A stretch of 64,000 bases of DNA from Candidatus Latescibacterota bacterium (GCA_022823725.1 JAJEHL010000015.1:1-64000); one strand, 5' to 3'; counted from the stretch's first letter, positions 9,300 to 21,024 are shown. Numbers and translations: made by a program. Notes: generated by a model from the sequence alone, not told the origin.

Positions 9300-12290
9300 A
9301 TGCGCGTTTTACAGAAATGGATTTTTACCCTGATGGTCTGGGTAGTGCTTGGGATGTGGACCTCACAAGCACTTGCGGCCAATGGCAAGATCGCGGGGGT
9401 GGTAAAAGATCGGGGTTCCGGTGAAGTTATTCCCGGAGCCAATGTAACAACGATTGTCGGCGGTGTGACAGAAGGTGCGGTTACAGATGCCAATGGGCGG
9501 TACTTTCTTTTGAATCTCGCGCCGGGAACATATACGGTGAAGGCCAGTATTGTGGGTTATGGTCCCGTTGAAAAAACAGATGTTCGCGTGCGGCAAGATT
9601 TGACATCACAGGTGGATTTTGAATTGGCCGAGCAGAGTATTCAGGCCGAGACCATTACCGTTGTGGCCGAGCGTCCACTGGTCGAAAAGAGCCTGACATC
9701 GAGTCGCACGAGCATTGCGGTGTCCGAGATTAACAACGTAATGCCAGTGGCCGATTTGGCTGATTTGATCGATACGTCGCCCAGTGTTTTTCGCGGATTT
9801 GTGCGGGGTGGACGCAAGTCGGAATCGAAAATTCTCGTGGATGGCATCGATGTGTCAGATACGTATTTTCGCGCAGGTGAAGGCACCGGTGTGTGGAGTC
9901 CCTACACTTCGACTAATCGGTCGCAAGACGGAGAGTTTGGCGTGGGGATCAACGCGAGCGCAGTGCAGTCTCTCGATATTATTTCGGGGACTTTTAATGC
10001 CGAATACGACGCGGCCAGTGCCGGTGTGATCAATGTGGTGACGCGCGAGGGCGGGGATCGCCTTGAGGGTCGGTTTTTTATGCGTTCGGGACAGGGTGTC
10101 AAAAATGCTGGTCCCGATGTTTTTAACAATAGTTTTGCTTCGGGCGACGCCACGTCGAGCCTGTTGCAGGAGTACGTCAGAGAGCGCGATGCTCTGCTCA
10201 ATTCGGGCGACGAGGCCAATCGCGCCAAAGCCACGGAGATTTACACGTTTAGCAGTGAGCAAACGGATTACGGCACTGAGCGTCCCCTCGAAGCCGAGTT
10301 GTCGCTCGGCGGGCCTTTGGGCCACGCGGGCGGGTTTTATTTTACCACGCGCTACAACAAAGCGCGCGCTCATTTGCCCAATGAATCCCATCTGACGATG
10401 CGGCATTCTATAAAGCTGACGGTCAGGCCCACAGAGGCGGGTAAACTCACGGGTAAATTTATGGTTGATGATGGCGGCAAATTGGGCGGTTGGACCAATC
10501 GCGATTTTTCGCCGCGATACATTTTTTATTTGCCAGGTTATTCGGGAAATAAAAAGCTCGGTCTGATGGGCTATTTGAGCTGGACGCAATCGCTTTCGCC
10601 GCGGACATTTTACGAGATAAAGGTGTCGCAACTCAATCGCAACAGCGAGTTTGGCTATTCGGACGACGACAATGACGGGTTTGTCGAAGTGGGTGAAGAT
10701 GGCGATTTTATTGTGCTCACCTCTTCTGCTGATTCGGACAAATATCTGGGTGTCAATGGTTCGGCCGTGCTCGCCGATGGGCGGCGGTCCTTTTTCTCTC
10801 CCGATCCCGGCAATGAGAAGTTTTTCAATTTGACATTCGGCAATAACCGGTTTCGCACTGGACAGCCCGGCTTTTATTACGAGGATCTGGATCGCAATGT
10901 GTTCCAGATCAAAGCCGATGTGACCAGTCAGGTGAATTATCACCATCAGGTCAAAGCGGGCATTTTGTATCGCCATCACACGGTGTCGCAGTTCCAGCAG
11001 CGCACGCAGGTGAAGGTGATTTACGACAATTTGTTCCCTTTTGAGACCACCGAATACACGGTTAATCCAAGGGAATACGCGATTTACGTGCAGGACCGCA
11101 TTGAGTATGAAGGCATTATCATCAATGGCGGTGTGCGGTTTGATGCGTTTGATGTGGGCGTGAGTAACTTCACGGATTTCTTCAATCCGTCTGAAGAAAT
11201 CACGCTTGATAGCGGGCAGAAGGTGCGCCAGCAAATTCGCGGAAAGAGCGTGGATGTGAAGTGGTTTTTCCAGCCGCGATTGGGCATCTCACATCCCATT
11301 ACGGAAAATGCCGCCATGCACTATTCGTGGGGCAAGTTTTATTCGCCTCCCGCCTTTTCATACCTGTACGATAATTTTGGTGTATTTGCCAATCCATCAT
11401 TGCCATTTGTGGTGGATGTGGATGCCGATCCGGTGCAGGCTACGGCTTATGAGATGGGCATTCAGTACGGTTTTGATCGCAATCATTTGATCGATGTGAC
11501 GGGGTATTACCGCGACATCGAAAACTACGGGCGGATTGGCTATGCGATTAACCCCGATCAAGCGGGCAATCCAGGTTTTGGTTCTTATACATTCCAGACC
11601 AGTTTTGGCTATGCGGATGCGCGCGGTGTAGAATTTGCACTCGAGCGCAGGGCGGGCAGCCCGTATTTTTCCGGGCGCGCAAATTACGCCTACAGTTATA
11701 TCAAGTCTGCGGCCAATGCAGGCGGCACATCCCATGTGCCGGATAAGACTTCGTATTCTGCGGTGAACGACAATGAGATCCCATTGGAAGACCGCCGCAC
11801 GTTTAATACGTACGAGCAAAATGTGAATGGCGGAGATAATGCGCTGATCGGGGGGTACGACCGCAAGCACCGCTTTGGGTTCACTTTGACGGGTGATTTC
11901 TCAACGCTCACACCCGGTGAAGGCGATCAGTTGCTGTTGACGGGTATTACTACGCTCAATAGCGGCTTCTTTTTTCGCGTGCAAGAAACCACAGATGATC
12001 CGCGTGACCGCGAAGTAGATGAAGGTCCCTGGACATTTCGCACGGATATGCGCTTGACTTATGGGTTCAAAATGGGCGAGGGTTTGTTGGCCAGTGCATT
12101 TTTTGAAATCCGCAATGTGTTTGACCGCGAAAATATTCAGGCTTATTTGAGAGATACAAATCAGGCGCGCAAGTTGTGGGAAGAGGAACGCGATCCGACC
12201 GGCGAACTCAATCTCGCTTTTGGAACGCAGGGGCGTTTGCTCTACGATATTCCGCGGGAAGTGAATTTCGGCATTTCGGTGGATTTCTAA
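9300..12290 (+). CDS. TonB-dependent outer-membrane receptor with carboxypeptidase-regulatory-like domain
   Basis: A 996-residue outer-membrane transporter. The start is the ATG at 9300 with AAGGAGG at 9289-9295; upstream codons in frame lack signal character. After a signal peptide ending near ALAAN comes a CarboxypepD_reg-like domain (about 30-115: GKIAGVVKDRGSGEVIPGAN, then LNLAPGTYTVKASIVGYGP), then the plug (ESKILVDGIDVSDTYF, SAGVINVVTREGG), then a large beta-barrel of aromatic-rich strands ending in VNFGISVDF, with the terminal Phe typical of barrel proteins. SusC-like in layout, but no SusD-like lipoprotein follows. It opens a three-gene group with a secreted protein and a PorV/PorQ homologue. 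The substrate is unknown. Confidence 0.88.
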   Translation: MRVLQKWIFTLMVWVVLGMWTSQALAANGKIAGVVKDRGSGEVIPGANVTTIVGGVTEGAVTDANGRYFLLNLAPGTYTVKASIVGYGPVEKTDVRVRQDLTSQVDFELAEQSIQAETITVVAERPLVEKSLTSSRTSIAVSEINNVMPVADLADLIDTSPSVFRGFVRGGRKSESKILVDGIDVSDTYFRAGEGTGVWSPYTSTNRSQDGEFGVGINASAVQSLDIISGTFNAEYDAASAGVINVVTREGGDRLEGRFFMRSGQGVKNAGPDVFNNSFASGDATSSLLQEYVRERDALLNSGDEANRAKATEIYTFSSEQTDYGTERPLEAELSLGGPLGHAGGFYFTTRYNKARAHLPNESHLTMRHSIKLTVRPTEAGKLTGKFMVDDGGKLGGWTNRDFSPRYIFYLPGYSGNKKLGLMGYLSWTQSLSPRTFYEIKVSQLNRNSEFGYSDDDNDGFVEVGEDGDFIVLTSSADSDKYLGVNGSAVLADGRRSFFSPDPGNEKFFNLTFGNNRFRTGQPGFYYEDLDRNVFQIKADVTSQVNYHHQVKAGILYRHHTVSQFQQRTQVKVIYDNLFPFETTEYTVNPREYAIYVQDRIEYEGIIINGGVRFDAFDVGVSNFTDFFNPSEEITLDSGQKVRQQIRGKSVDVKWFFQPRLGISHPITENAAMHYSWGKFYSPPAFSYLYDNFGVFANPSLPFVVDVDADPVQATAYEMGIQYGFDRNHLIDVTGYYRDIENYGRIGYAINPDQAGNPGFGSYTFQTSFGYADARGVEFALERRAGSPYFSGRANYAYSYIKSAANAGGTSHVPDKTSYSAVNDNEIPLEDRRTFNTYEQNVNGGDNALIGGYDRKHRFGFTLTGDFSTLTPGEGDQLLLTGITTLNSGFFFRVQETTDDPRDREVDEGPWTFRTDMRLTYGFKMGEGLLASAFFEIRNVFDRENIQAYLRDTNQARKLWEEERDPTGELNLAFGTQGRLLYDIPREVNFGISVDF

Positions 12291-12310
12291 TGATTTAAGA
12301 GGAGAACAGC

Positions 12311-14812
12311 ATGTATCGCATTTTGAAACGCATTGGAGCTGCGGCGATGATCGCGCTCAGTGCCGGTTCGGCAATGGCTCAGCCCGTCAATCCGGGTGGG
12401 GTTTTTGTGGCTGGCGACTTGTGGGATACGTTTTTGCCGACCAATGTGGGCAAGACGTATTACGAACAAGTGGATAATCCCACGCAGCTTTATTATTTGT
12501 TCCGCGTTGGCAACCTGGATCGGCAGTGGACCACGCCGACGCAGATGTATCCGGGCGGCGAGAATCTCCATATTCCCTGGAAACAGGCGATTGAGATGAT
12601 CGAGTACAGTCCGGATCCCAATTTCAACAATTATACCACCAGTTCAGACCCTGCGGCCGCGCATTATTCTTACGCGTTTGAAACATCGAGGTTGCAGCGC
12701 AATGGCAATATCTGGCCGACAGATGCGGCGGCTATGTGGGTAGATGCCAATAAGCGACATCAGGTGATCTATCAGGGCGGTACGCCGACAAATCTGGGCG
12801 TGAATGTAAATTACCGCATTCGGCAATTTACACTGAATCACGCCAATATAAACGATTTTATCGTTTTGGAACTGGAGTTGACGAATACGGGTGTGCTGGA
12901 CGTAGATGGCGATGGCAACCCGGAAAAGACCGATAATAAGATCAATGCGCTTGTACTGAATATGCGCAATGAGTTGATCAACTCGATGTCGAACAGTCTT
13001 GCGGGGCGCCGCGGTGCTTCCGGCTGGTTTACCGGTCCCGTATCGGGGTATGATGGCTCGTCCGATCCAGATGGCAATCCCTGGGATGTTCCCGTGACAT
13101 TTACGGGGCCTTCTCCATCAACGCTCGATCAAACCCTGCCCGACGGTACGGGGTGGGCAAGCGATGGCAAGCGCATGTTGGGCAATACGATGCGCCGTCG
13201 CGCAAATTACTACGATGTTTATACGGGTACGCAGTGGATTGCCGCCAAGCAGGGGCCATTACCAGGCGATAAGACCGCGAGCAGTGTGGCTCAGGCAGAT
13301 AAGGAGACGATTTTTGACAGCCACGGTGTGGGTACAGGTGCTCAGCGCGGCTGGTTTACATCGGTGAGCAAAGGATATGGCAATAACGACCACGATCCGT
13401 GGACAAACCACACGTTGTCGATGGGTACTTTTTACCAGGAAGGCGGTAAGACGCTCGATAAAACGGCATTTGTGTTGTTGCCCGATCCGAATTATTTCGA
13501 TCCCACACATCCCGATATTGTGCAGGGCAATCCTCTTAGCTTTGTCAATGCGGTGCGTCCAGAAGGCCAACGCGGGCAACCGCGCGGCGATATGAAGTAC
13601 AATGGCACCTGGGCACAAAATTGGGAGCGGAACAATGCTGGCACGGCACCCGATGGATCGGATACAGATTGGATGTCGGGCTATTCGATTGCCCACGGAT
13701 TTGATGGCGATGCGTATGTGGGGATCGGGCCATTTTCACTGGAAGTTGGTGAAACGATTAATATTGTGATGGTCGAATACGGCGGATTTCGCTTGCAGGG
13801 TGTTCGCAAGGCGCGCAAGGCCGCGCAGTGGGCTTATGAGAGCAACTGGCAAGTGCCCGAGCCGCCCCCTACGCCGACTATCAGCGTACAGCCCAATACG
13901 GATTTGAAAGTGACCGTAAAGTGGGATGATAGCGCGGAATCTGCATCGGATTTTGCGGGCTACAAAGTGTATCGGTCAACGCTGTTTCCCCGGGTGAGTT
14001 CCCTGGAGTTGGGCACGCGGTTGGTGGATACGTATCATCTGCAAACGCAGGAAGAACCCACCGATGCATCTTTGGCTGCGCTGGGTGTGGCAAATAACCC
14101 CAATATCAGTTCAAGTGCTTACAGGGATCAAGAACCCGGCGCGTGGGGTCCCTATCGCCTGATCAAAATGATTTCCAAAGCCGAGGTGAGCAATTATCTC
14201 AACGGCGATGGCGATAGTGGCACGTATAAATACGCGTTTCAGGACAATAGCGATCTGGTGACTTTCGGGTTCACGTATTATTATTACGTGGCGGCTTATG
14301 ACAATGAGCAGGGCGAGATCGCCGGTTTGCCGTATTCATCGCTGGAGACGCACAAGACCAATTTCAACGGGCGTTCGGGTCTGTGGGAAGGCACGTATCA
14401 CTATGCTACGGCCAATGCCAATTTCCCCGATAACAGCGATTTGACGGGTCTGAAAGATATCGGTGCCGCTTTTGTGCTGAAAGCGCCATTAGCCAATCCA
14501 AATGATCTGGTTGCGGGCGATTTGAAGGTGCAGGTCAAGCCCAATCCCTATAAGAAGCAAGCATTGCACGATACGGGTGTTGAGCACAAGTTGCTGTTTA
14601 CGAATTTGCCCACTGGGACAAAGATTACCATTCTGGATGTGTCGGGGCAGGTTGTAGATCGGCTCGAGTTTAATGGCACAAACCCGTTTGACGGTACCCT
14701 GTTCTGGGATATGTTCTCCAAAGACGGTATTGAGGTTGCGAGCGGTCTTTATATTTTTGTTGCAGAATATCCCGGCGGCAAGCAGGTGGGGCATTTCTCC
14801 ATTTTGCGATAA
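12311..14812 (+). CDS. Large secreted protein with fibronectin-III-like and FlgD/T9SS-like C-terminal domains
   Basis: An 833-residue protein with a signal peptide (MYRILKRIGAAAMIALSAGS, cleaved near AMAQ). The central part is not recognised. Around residues 520-700 there is a fibronectin-III-like region (DLKVTVKWDDSAESASDFAG followed by YKVYRS). The last 90 residues (VKPNPYKK, FTNLPTGTKITILDVSGQVV, SGLYIFVAEYPGGKQ, HFSILR) match the FlgD-immunoglobulin/T9SS type A sorting-like fold found on secreted proteins of FCB bacteria. It sits between a TonB receptor and a PorV-like protein with gaps of 20 and 34 bases, which suggests a surface-exposed partner. The T9SS reading is an inference, since no other T9SS genes are in the window. 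Confidence 0.8.
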   Translation: MYRILKRIGAAAMIALSAGSAMAQPVNPGGVFVAGDLWDTFLPTNVGKTYYEQVDNPTQLYYLFRVGNLDRQWTTPTQMYPGGENLHIPWKQAIEMIEYSPDPNFNNYTTSSDPAAAHYSYAFETSRLQRNGNIWPTDAAAMWVDANKRHQVIYQGGTPTNLGVNVNYRIRQFTLNHANINDFIVLELELTNTGVLDVDGDGNPEKTDNKINALVLNMRNELINSMSNSLAGRRGASGWFTGPVSGYDGSSDPDGNPWDVPVTFTGPSPSTLDQTLPDGTGWASDGKRMLGNTMRRRANYYDVYTGTQWIAAKQGPLPGDKTASSVAQADKETIFDSHGVGTGAQRGWFTSVSKGYGNNDHDPWTNHTLSMGTFYQEGGKTLDKTAFVLLPDPNYFDPTHPDIVQGNPLSFVNAVRPEGQRGQPRGDMKYNGTWAQNWERNNAGTAPDGSDTDWMSGYSIAHGFDGDAYVGIGPFSLEVGETINIVMVEYGGFRLQGVRKARKAAQWAYESNWQVPEPPPTPTISVQPNTDLKVTVKWDDSAESASDFAGYKVYRSTLFPRVSSLELGTRLVDTYHLQTQEEPTDASLAALGVANNPNISSSAYRDQEPGAWGPYRLIKMISKAEVSNYLNGDGDSGTYKYAFQDNSDLVTFGFTYYYYVAAYDNEQGEIAGLPYSSLETHKTNFNGRSGLWEGTYHYATANANFPDNSDLTGLKDIGAAFVLKAPLANPNDLVAGDLKVQVKPNPYKKQALHDTGVEHKLLFTNLPTGTKITILDVSGQVVDRLEFNGTNPFDGTLFWDMFSKDGIEVASGLYIFVAEYPGGKQVGHFSILR

Positions 14813-14846
14813 TTGATTTTACAGCGTAATATTGTGGAGGTTTAAG

Positions 14847-15890
14847 ATGAAAAAGTGGATAAAACTCTCGCTGGCAATTGCCGCGGTGTGCTGGATATTT
14901 TCGCCCCTGTCTTCAGATGCACAGGTGCGAAAGGCCGGGCTGACCGGTGCGAGTTTTTTGAAAATTGGTGTAGGTGCTCGCGCTGTCGCGCTGGGGTCTG
15001 CCTATACGACGGTTCGCGGCGATGCCAATCAGATGTTCTGGAATCCCGCGGGGATCGCGCTTTCGGGCGGTCAAACACAGGCGACGTTTTCATATAATCA
15101 GTGGATTGCCGATCTGAGTCATTACGCGGCGGGTATTAGCCGGGATATGGGGGATTGGGGTACCTGGGGGTTTGGCCTTGTGGCGATGGGGGTGAGCGAT
15201 ATCGAAGCCAACCGCGATGTGATTCCGGGTTTTCTGGCCGGGACATATACGGGTTTTGTCGATCCAAATTCAGATCCGACTTATGATTATAACGATACGG
15301 CTGTCAGTATTTCGTGGGCGTATCAATTCACGGATCGGCTGTCAATGGGTTTGACTGGTAAATATATCAGTCAGTCGATTGATGGCGAGAATGCCCGGGC
15401 GTATGCGGTTGATGCCGGTGCGATTTACGATATCGGTTATAAGGGTGCGCGGGTTGGTGCGCGGATCAACAATCTCGGTTCCGATATGAAGTACTATGTC
15501 ATCGGTGCGCCGCTGCCGTTGATTTTTAGCGTGGGATCGTCAATTAACCTGGTGGAGCAAGAAGATAGTGGAATGCGTTTGACGGCGATGGTCGATGCAA
15601 CCAAACCTCAGGATGGCGAGCAGTTGCTGTATTTGGCCGGGGAGTTTCAGGTTGCGAAGTATTTGATGGTCCGGGGGGGATATAAGTTGAATTATTCGGG
15701 TGTGACAGATCAAAAGACCGATGAAGTTACCCGCCAGCCACTTTCGGCGAATCGCACTGAGGAAGGCTATACTTTAGGCGCAGGTGTGGCATATCCGATG
15801 GGCGGTATGCACATAGGGGTGGATTATGCGTACACGGAGTTCGGTATTTTGGACAATGTGCATCGCATGACGGTGAATATCGGGTTCTAA
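14847..15890 (+). CDS. PorV/PorQ-family (UPF0164) outer-membrane protein
   Basis: A 347-residue barrel protein. The ATG at 14847 has GGAGG at 14836-14840 and leads into a signal peptide (MKKWIKLSLAIAAVCWIFSP). The segment LKIGVGARAVALGSAYTTVR, then NQMFWNPAGIAL, is the hallmark of PorV/PorQ and UPF0164 proteins, which are FadL-like barrels. The C-terminus ends in MTVNIGF with terminal Phe. In Bacteroidota PorV carries type IX cargo to the attachment machinery; here it follows a protein with a T9SS-like C-terminal domain, so the two may work together. A terminator closes the operon. Confidence 0.88.
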   Translation: MKKWIKLSLAIAAVCWIFSPLSSDAQVRKAGLTGASFLKIGVGARAVALGSAYTTVRGDANQMFWNPAGIALSGGQTQATFSYNQWIADLSHYAAGISRDMGDWGTWGFGLVAMGVSDIEANRDVIPGFLAGTYTGFVDPNSDPTYDYNDTAVSISWAYQFTDRLSMGLTGKYISQSIDGENARAYAVDAGAIYDIGYKGARVGARINNLGSDMKYYVIGAPLPLIFSVGSSINLVEQEDSGMRLTAMVDATKPQDGEQLLYLAGEFQVAKYLMVRGGYKLNYSGVTDQKTDEVTRQPLSANRTEEGYTLGAGVAYPMGGMHIGVDYAYTEFGILDNVHRMTVNIGF

Positions 15891-15908
15891 AGAAGCGTCG
15901 TACAGACA

Positions 15909-15941
15909 AAAAGCCTCTGGTGTAATGCCAGAGGTTTTTTT
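15909..15941 (+). terminator. Intrinsic terminator after the PorV-like gene
   Basis: Stem CCTCTGG (15914-15920) with CCAGAGG (15928-15934), loop of 7 bases, followed by seven T. A run of A on the other side also allows use from the minus strand for the convergent lipoprotein gene. Confidence 0.8.
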
Positions 15942-15960
15942 GTGCCGATTTTTAGAGCGA

Positions 15961-16386
15961 TTAAGAGAGTCTCCCCAGATCTCTTTCAAATACGAAGAGT
16001 ACAATAGAACCAGATAGCGATTCCGTTACGGCAATCCGACTTTGTTTGTCGTAGAAAAATCCCGAAAAATTTCGTCCTGGCGTAGAAAATGTAATTTCGA
16101 GTTTCGAATTTACAGCGTAGTTTCCATTGACCTCCCAAACACTTTGTTCTGGGCTGCCAAAGCTCGCAGATAAGCGATAGGTTCTGTCCGGGTTTAATTC
16201 AATAAATCCAGTGGGCGGATTTTTTTCCGCTTCGCGATTCTGATAGACCAGAGCGCGTCCGCGACCCGAATCAATTTTGACTGCCTGCAATGTGTAAATC
16301 CCCGCCACGGCCTGTGGCGATGTGGGTGACTCCGCGCCACAGGTACTCAAGAGCAATCCGAAAAGAATAATCGCGATCCGTTTCAT
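15961..16386 (-). CDS. Small lipoprotein, lipocalin-like, unknown function
   Basis: A 141-residue protein starting MKRIAIILFGLLLSTCGAES, a signal peptide with a lipobox (LSTC) whose Cys17 would be lipidated. The mature part reads as a short beta-barrel: IYTLQAVKID, FIELNPDRTYRLSASFG, WEVNGNYAVNSKLEITF. The order GxY/T..., pattern D..Y.l, W...G.Y resembles small lipocalin-like lipoproteins (the YD-type lipocalin_5 and META-like groups), without a firm match. Convergent with the PorV-like gene. Confidence 0.72.
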   Translation of the reverse strand: MKRIAIILFGLLLSTCGAESPTSPQAVAGIYTLQAVKIDSGRGRALVYQNREAEKNPPTGFIELNPDRTYRLSASFGSPEQSVWEVNGNYAVNSKLEITFSTPGRNFSGFFYDKQSRIAVTESLSGSIVLFVFERDLGRLS

Positions 16387-16479
16387 AACAACCTGTCTAT
16401 AGGTGCTCTTTTCCGCTCAAATCATAAGTTTTCTAAAATTAACCCAACTGTTTTGTTTATGCGAGTATTTTCTATCACC

Positions 16480-16509
16480 TTGACGGATTGGCTGTTGTGC
16501 GAGTATATT
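16480..16509 (+). promoter_or_regulatory. Promoter giving a leaderless transcript
   Basis: TTGACG (16480-16485) and TATATT (16504-16509), 18-base spacer. Only six bases separate the -10 box from the ATG at 16516, so the predicted first transcribed base is at or next to the A of the start codon. Confidence 0.5.
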
Positions 16510-16515
16510 GTGCTT

Positions 16516-17460
16516 ATGATTTCTGATGAGATGAGAAGACGCATTGCCGCGCTCAATCGCCGCGACTTGAAACACGCAGATGAGGTTTCTGAAGCCGAGG
16601 GACAATCGGAACCCGAGGTCCGTCCTGCCCGTGGAGAGAGACGCGCGTCCGACGATGTTATGCGCGCACCAGATCCCGGCGAGTTGCACGTGATGGCTAC
16701 TGCGTCCGATGCGCGATTGCATCTTTCGCTGGACGAAGTAGTACAGGGCGAGGAGATTTATACGCCCGCAGGTACATTTCTGTTGATTGATCAGACTGTT
16801 CAAGAGGTTCTGCGCGGCGGGCACGCGTTTGGTGCGCGATACGAACGCGCGATTGGCGCGTTACATGCGGGCAACGTGCCGCATGATCCGTATGATACGT
16901 TTCATTCTTTGATCGATGTACGCGCCGAAGATGTGATTTATGTCGATATTGAGACGACGGGATTGACGGCTGGTACGCCGCTGTTTTTGGTTGGTGTGTT
17001 GGGGTATTTTAATGGCGAGTTGCGCGTTGTGCAATTGCTGGCGCGAGATTATACGGAAGAGGCCGCGTTGTTGTCGCATTTTGTGACTTTGCTGGATGCT
17101 TCGCAGGTGGTTGTGAGTTTTAATGGCAAGTCGTATGATTTGCCCTATATCCGCGACCGGTGTTTGTTTATGGGTGTGCCGTTTCGGCTGCGACAAGCGC
17201 ATATCGATATGTTGCATGTGGGACGTCGTATATGGGGCAGGCAGTTGCCCAATTGCAAGTTGCAGACTTTGGAACAATATATTTGCCGCCGCATTCGGCA
17301 AGGCGATATTCCGGGTGCAGAGATTCCCAATGCGTATCACCGGTTTGTAAAGTCGGGAAATGCCGTGCAGATGCGCGATATTTTGCATCACAATGCGCTG
17401 GATCTGCTGACGACGACAGAGGTGTTGTTGCGTGTGATAGAGGGGGAGAGAGAAGTGTGA
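16516..17460 (+). CDS. YprB-like RNase H-fold exonuclease-domain protein
   Basis: A 314-residue protein of the YprB/ribonuclease-H-like family. The DEDD-type acidic residues are visible: VIYVDIETTGLTAG (Asp and Glu), VVSFNGKSYDLPYIRDR (Asp), and HHNALDLLTTTEVLLRV near the C-terminus (Asp). Expected activity is nucleic-acid hydrolysis, but no substrate has been established for this group. I use the ATG at 16516 rather than one at 16453, because the promoter at 16480-16509 overlaps the longer version; no ribosome site precedes 16516, which fits a leaderless message. In some genomes this protein neighbours a DEAD-box helicase (YprA); none is seen here. Confidence 0.8.
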   Translation: MISDEMRRRIAALNRRDLKHADEVSEAEGQSEPEVRPARGERRASDDVMRAPDPGELHVMATASDARLHLSLDEVVQGEEIYTPAGTFLLIDQTVQEVLRGGHAFGARYERAIGALHAGNVPHDPYDTFHSLIDVRAEDVIYVDIETTGLTAGTPLFLVGVLGYFNGELRVVQLLARDYTEEAALLSHFVTLLDASQVVVSFNGKSYDLPYIRDRCLFMGVPFRLRQAHIDMLHVGRRIWGRQLPNCKLQTLEQYICRRIRQGDIPGAEIPNAYHRFVKSGNAVQMRDILHHNALDLLTTTEVLLRVIEGEREV

Positions 17461-17612
17461 GAGAGCCTCACACAAAGACATAAGCAGTAGGAGGGAAACC
17501 CTTTCCCGACGCCGTCATCGCGGCATGCTTAAAGCCGCGATCCAGAAGGTTTTGGCTGTTATTACTGACATTGTGCTGCGCGGTTAGCCCAACCAGTCCC
17601 CAGTCCCTTTTT
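17461..17612. other. Intergenic space carrying a dispersed palindromic repeat
   Basis: No gene. Contains the repeat described at 17514-17557 and a T run at 17609-17615 close to the icd stop codon. The two flanking genes converge. Confidence 0.5.
17514..17557. repeat. Dispersed palindromic repeat, short form
   Basis: The core is an 8-base-pair inverted repeat ATCGCGGC (17517-17524) / GCCGCGAT (17534-17541) around the loop ATGCTTAAA, flanked by GTC on the left and CCAGAAGGTTTTGGCTG on the right. The same unit, with an extra inner hairpin, occurs at 44766-44838. Two copies in 64 kb, both between genes, suggest a genome-wide intergenic element. Confidence 0.75.
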
Positions 17613-20598
<2,986 letters not shown>

Positions 20599-20614
20599 GA
20601 TGAGAGAAGCAACC

Positions 20615-20641
20615 GTAGGGGCGAGGCATGCCTCGCCCTAC
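20615..20641. repeat. REP-like palindrome
   Basis: GTAGGG, an extra G, then CGAGGC facing GCCTCG and CCCTAC: a nearly perfect 26-27-base palindrome centred on GCATGC, 16 bases after the YceI stop codon. GTAGGGGCG...CGCCCTAC units are frequent intergenic elements in many environmental bacteria. No T run follows, so it is not a typical intrinsic terminator. Confidence 0.65.
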
Positions 20642-20746
20642 TTAATCCCCAAAATTGTAAAAAAACAGAAATACGCGGTGGAAATCACAAATACGCGGGG
20701 ACTTTTTGGGTTGAATTTACAGGCGTGACAGTATTATCATAAAAGA

Positions 20747-20812
20747 GCCGCTGACAAGACCATGGCTAGTCATCTGTCAGCGGCGACAAATATCTCAAGC
20801 TGATAACTTGAG
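20747..20812. promoter_or_regulatory. Inverted repeats, possible activator-binding region
   Basis: GCCGCTGACA (20747-20756) is exactly repeated in inverse orientation as TGTCAGCGGC (20775-20784), followed at once by CTCAAG/CTTGAG (20794-20799, 20807-20812). No T run follows. The block lies about 200-260 bases upstream of the sigma54 promoter, within the range used by enhancer-binding proteins, so it may be an upstream activating sequence. It could equally be a structured RNA or a mobile-element trace. Confidence 0.35.
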
Positions 20813-21006
20813 AAGGTTAAACTAAGGTAGCGACCCCAGGCGCGGTTGTCAATGCGAATTAAAGTGTCTGAGGACAAATTGTTCAGGGGCAGGTGAACGA
20901 TGTTTTCCACTTCTCAATGCGATATTTAGTCTGGATTTTGCGCGATAATAATTCTATGTAAAGTAAAAATAATGGTTTACAAATATTATTCTCTAAAAAG
21001 CTCAGA

Positions 21007-21024
21007 TTGGCACACAGGTTGCAT
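21007..21024 (+). promoter_or_regulatory. Sigma54 (RpoN) promoter of the accessory island
   Basis: TTGGCACACAGGTTGCAT contains the -24 element TGGCAC and the -12 element TTGCA with the exact 5-base spacing of the RpoN consensus (TGGCAC-N5-TTGCW). Transcription would begin near 21034, giving a leader of about 56 bases to the ATG at 21090. The match is much better than any sigma70-type candidate in this gap. Sigma54 needs an AAA+ activator; none is encoded in the window. Confidence 0.65.

Larger units (their letters stand above)
20599..21006. other. Long intergenic region upstream of the accessory island
   Basis: About 400 bases without a gene. It contains a REP-like palindrome (20615-20641), a set of inverted repeats (20747-20812, and TGTC-TGAG-GACA at 20865-20876), and then an AT-rich stretch running into the sigma54 promoter. 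It marks the border between the housekeeping part and the AT-richer island. Confidence 0.6.

Noticed and set aside
9855-11234. A 459-codon open frame on the minus strand inside the TonB receptor gene
   Set aside because: It lies wholly antisense to a clear receptor reading frame and reads as a low-complexity basic peptide without domain features; such frames are common opposite G+C-biased genes.
17561-17612. A tRNA gene in the G+C-rich stretch before icd
   Set aside because: No acceptor stem, T-loop GTTCRA or anticodon arm could be laid out.
20747-20812. The inverted repeats as an intrinsic terminator of the YceI gene
   Set aside because: They lie about 150 bases past the stop and lack a T run on either strand.
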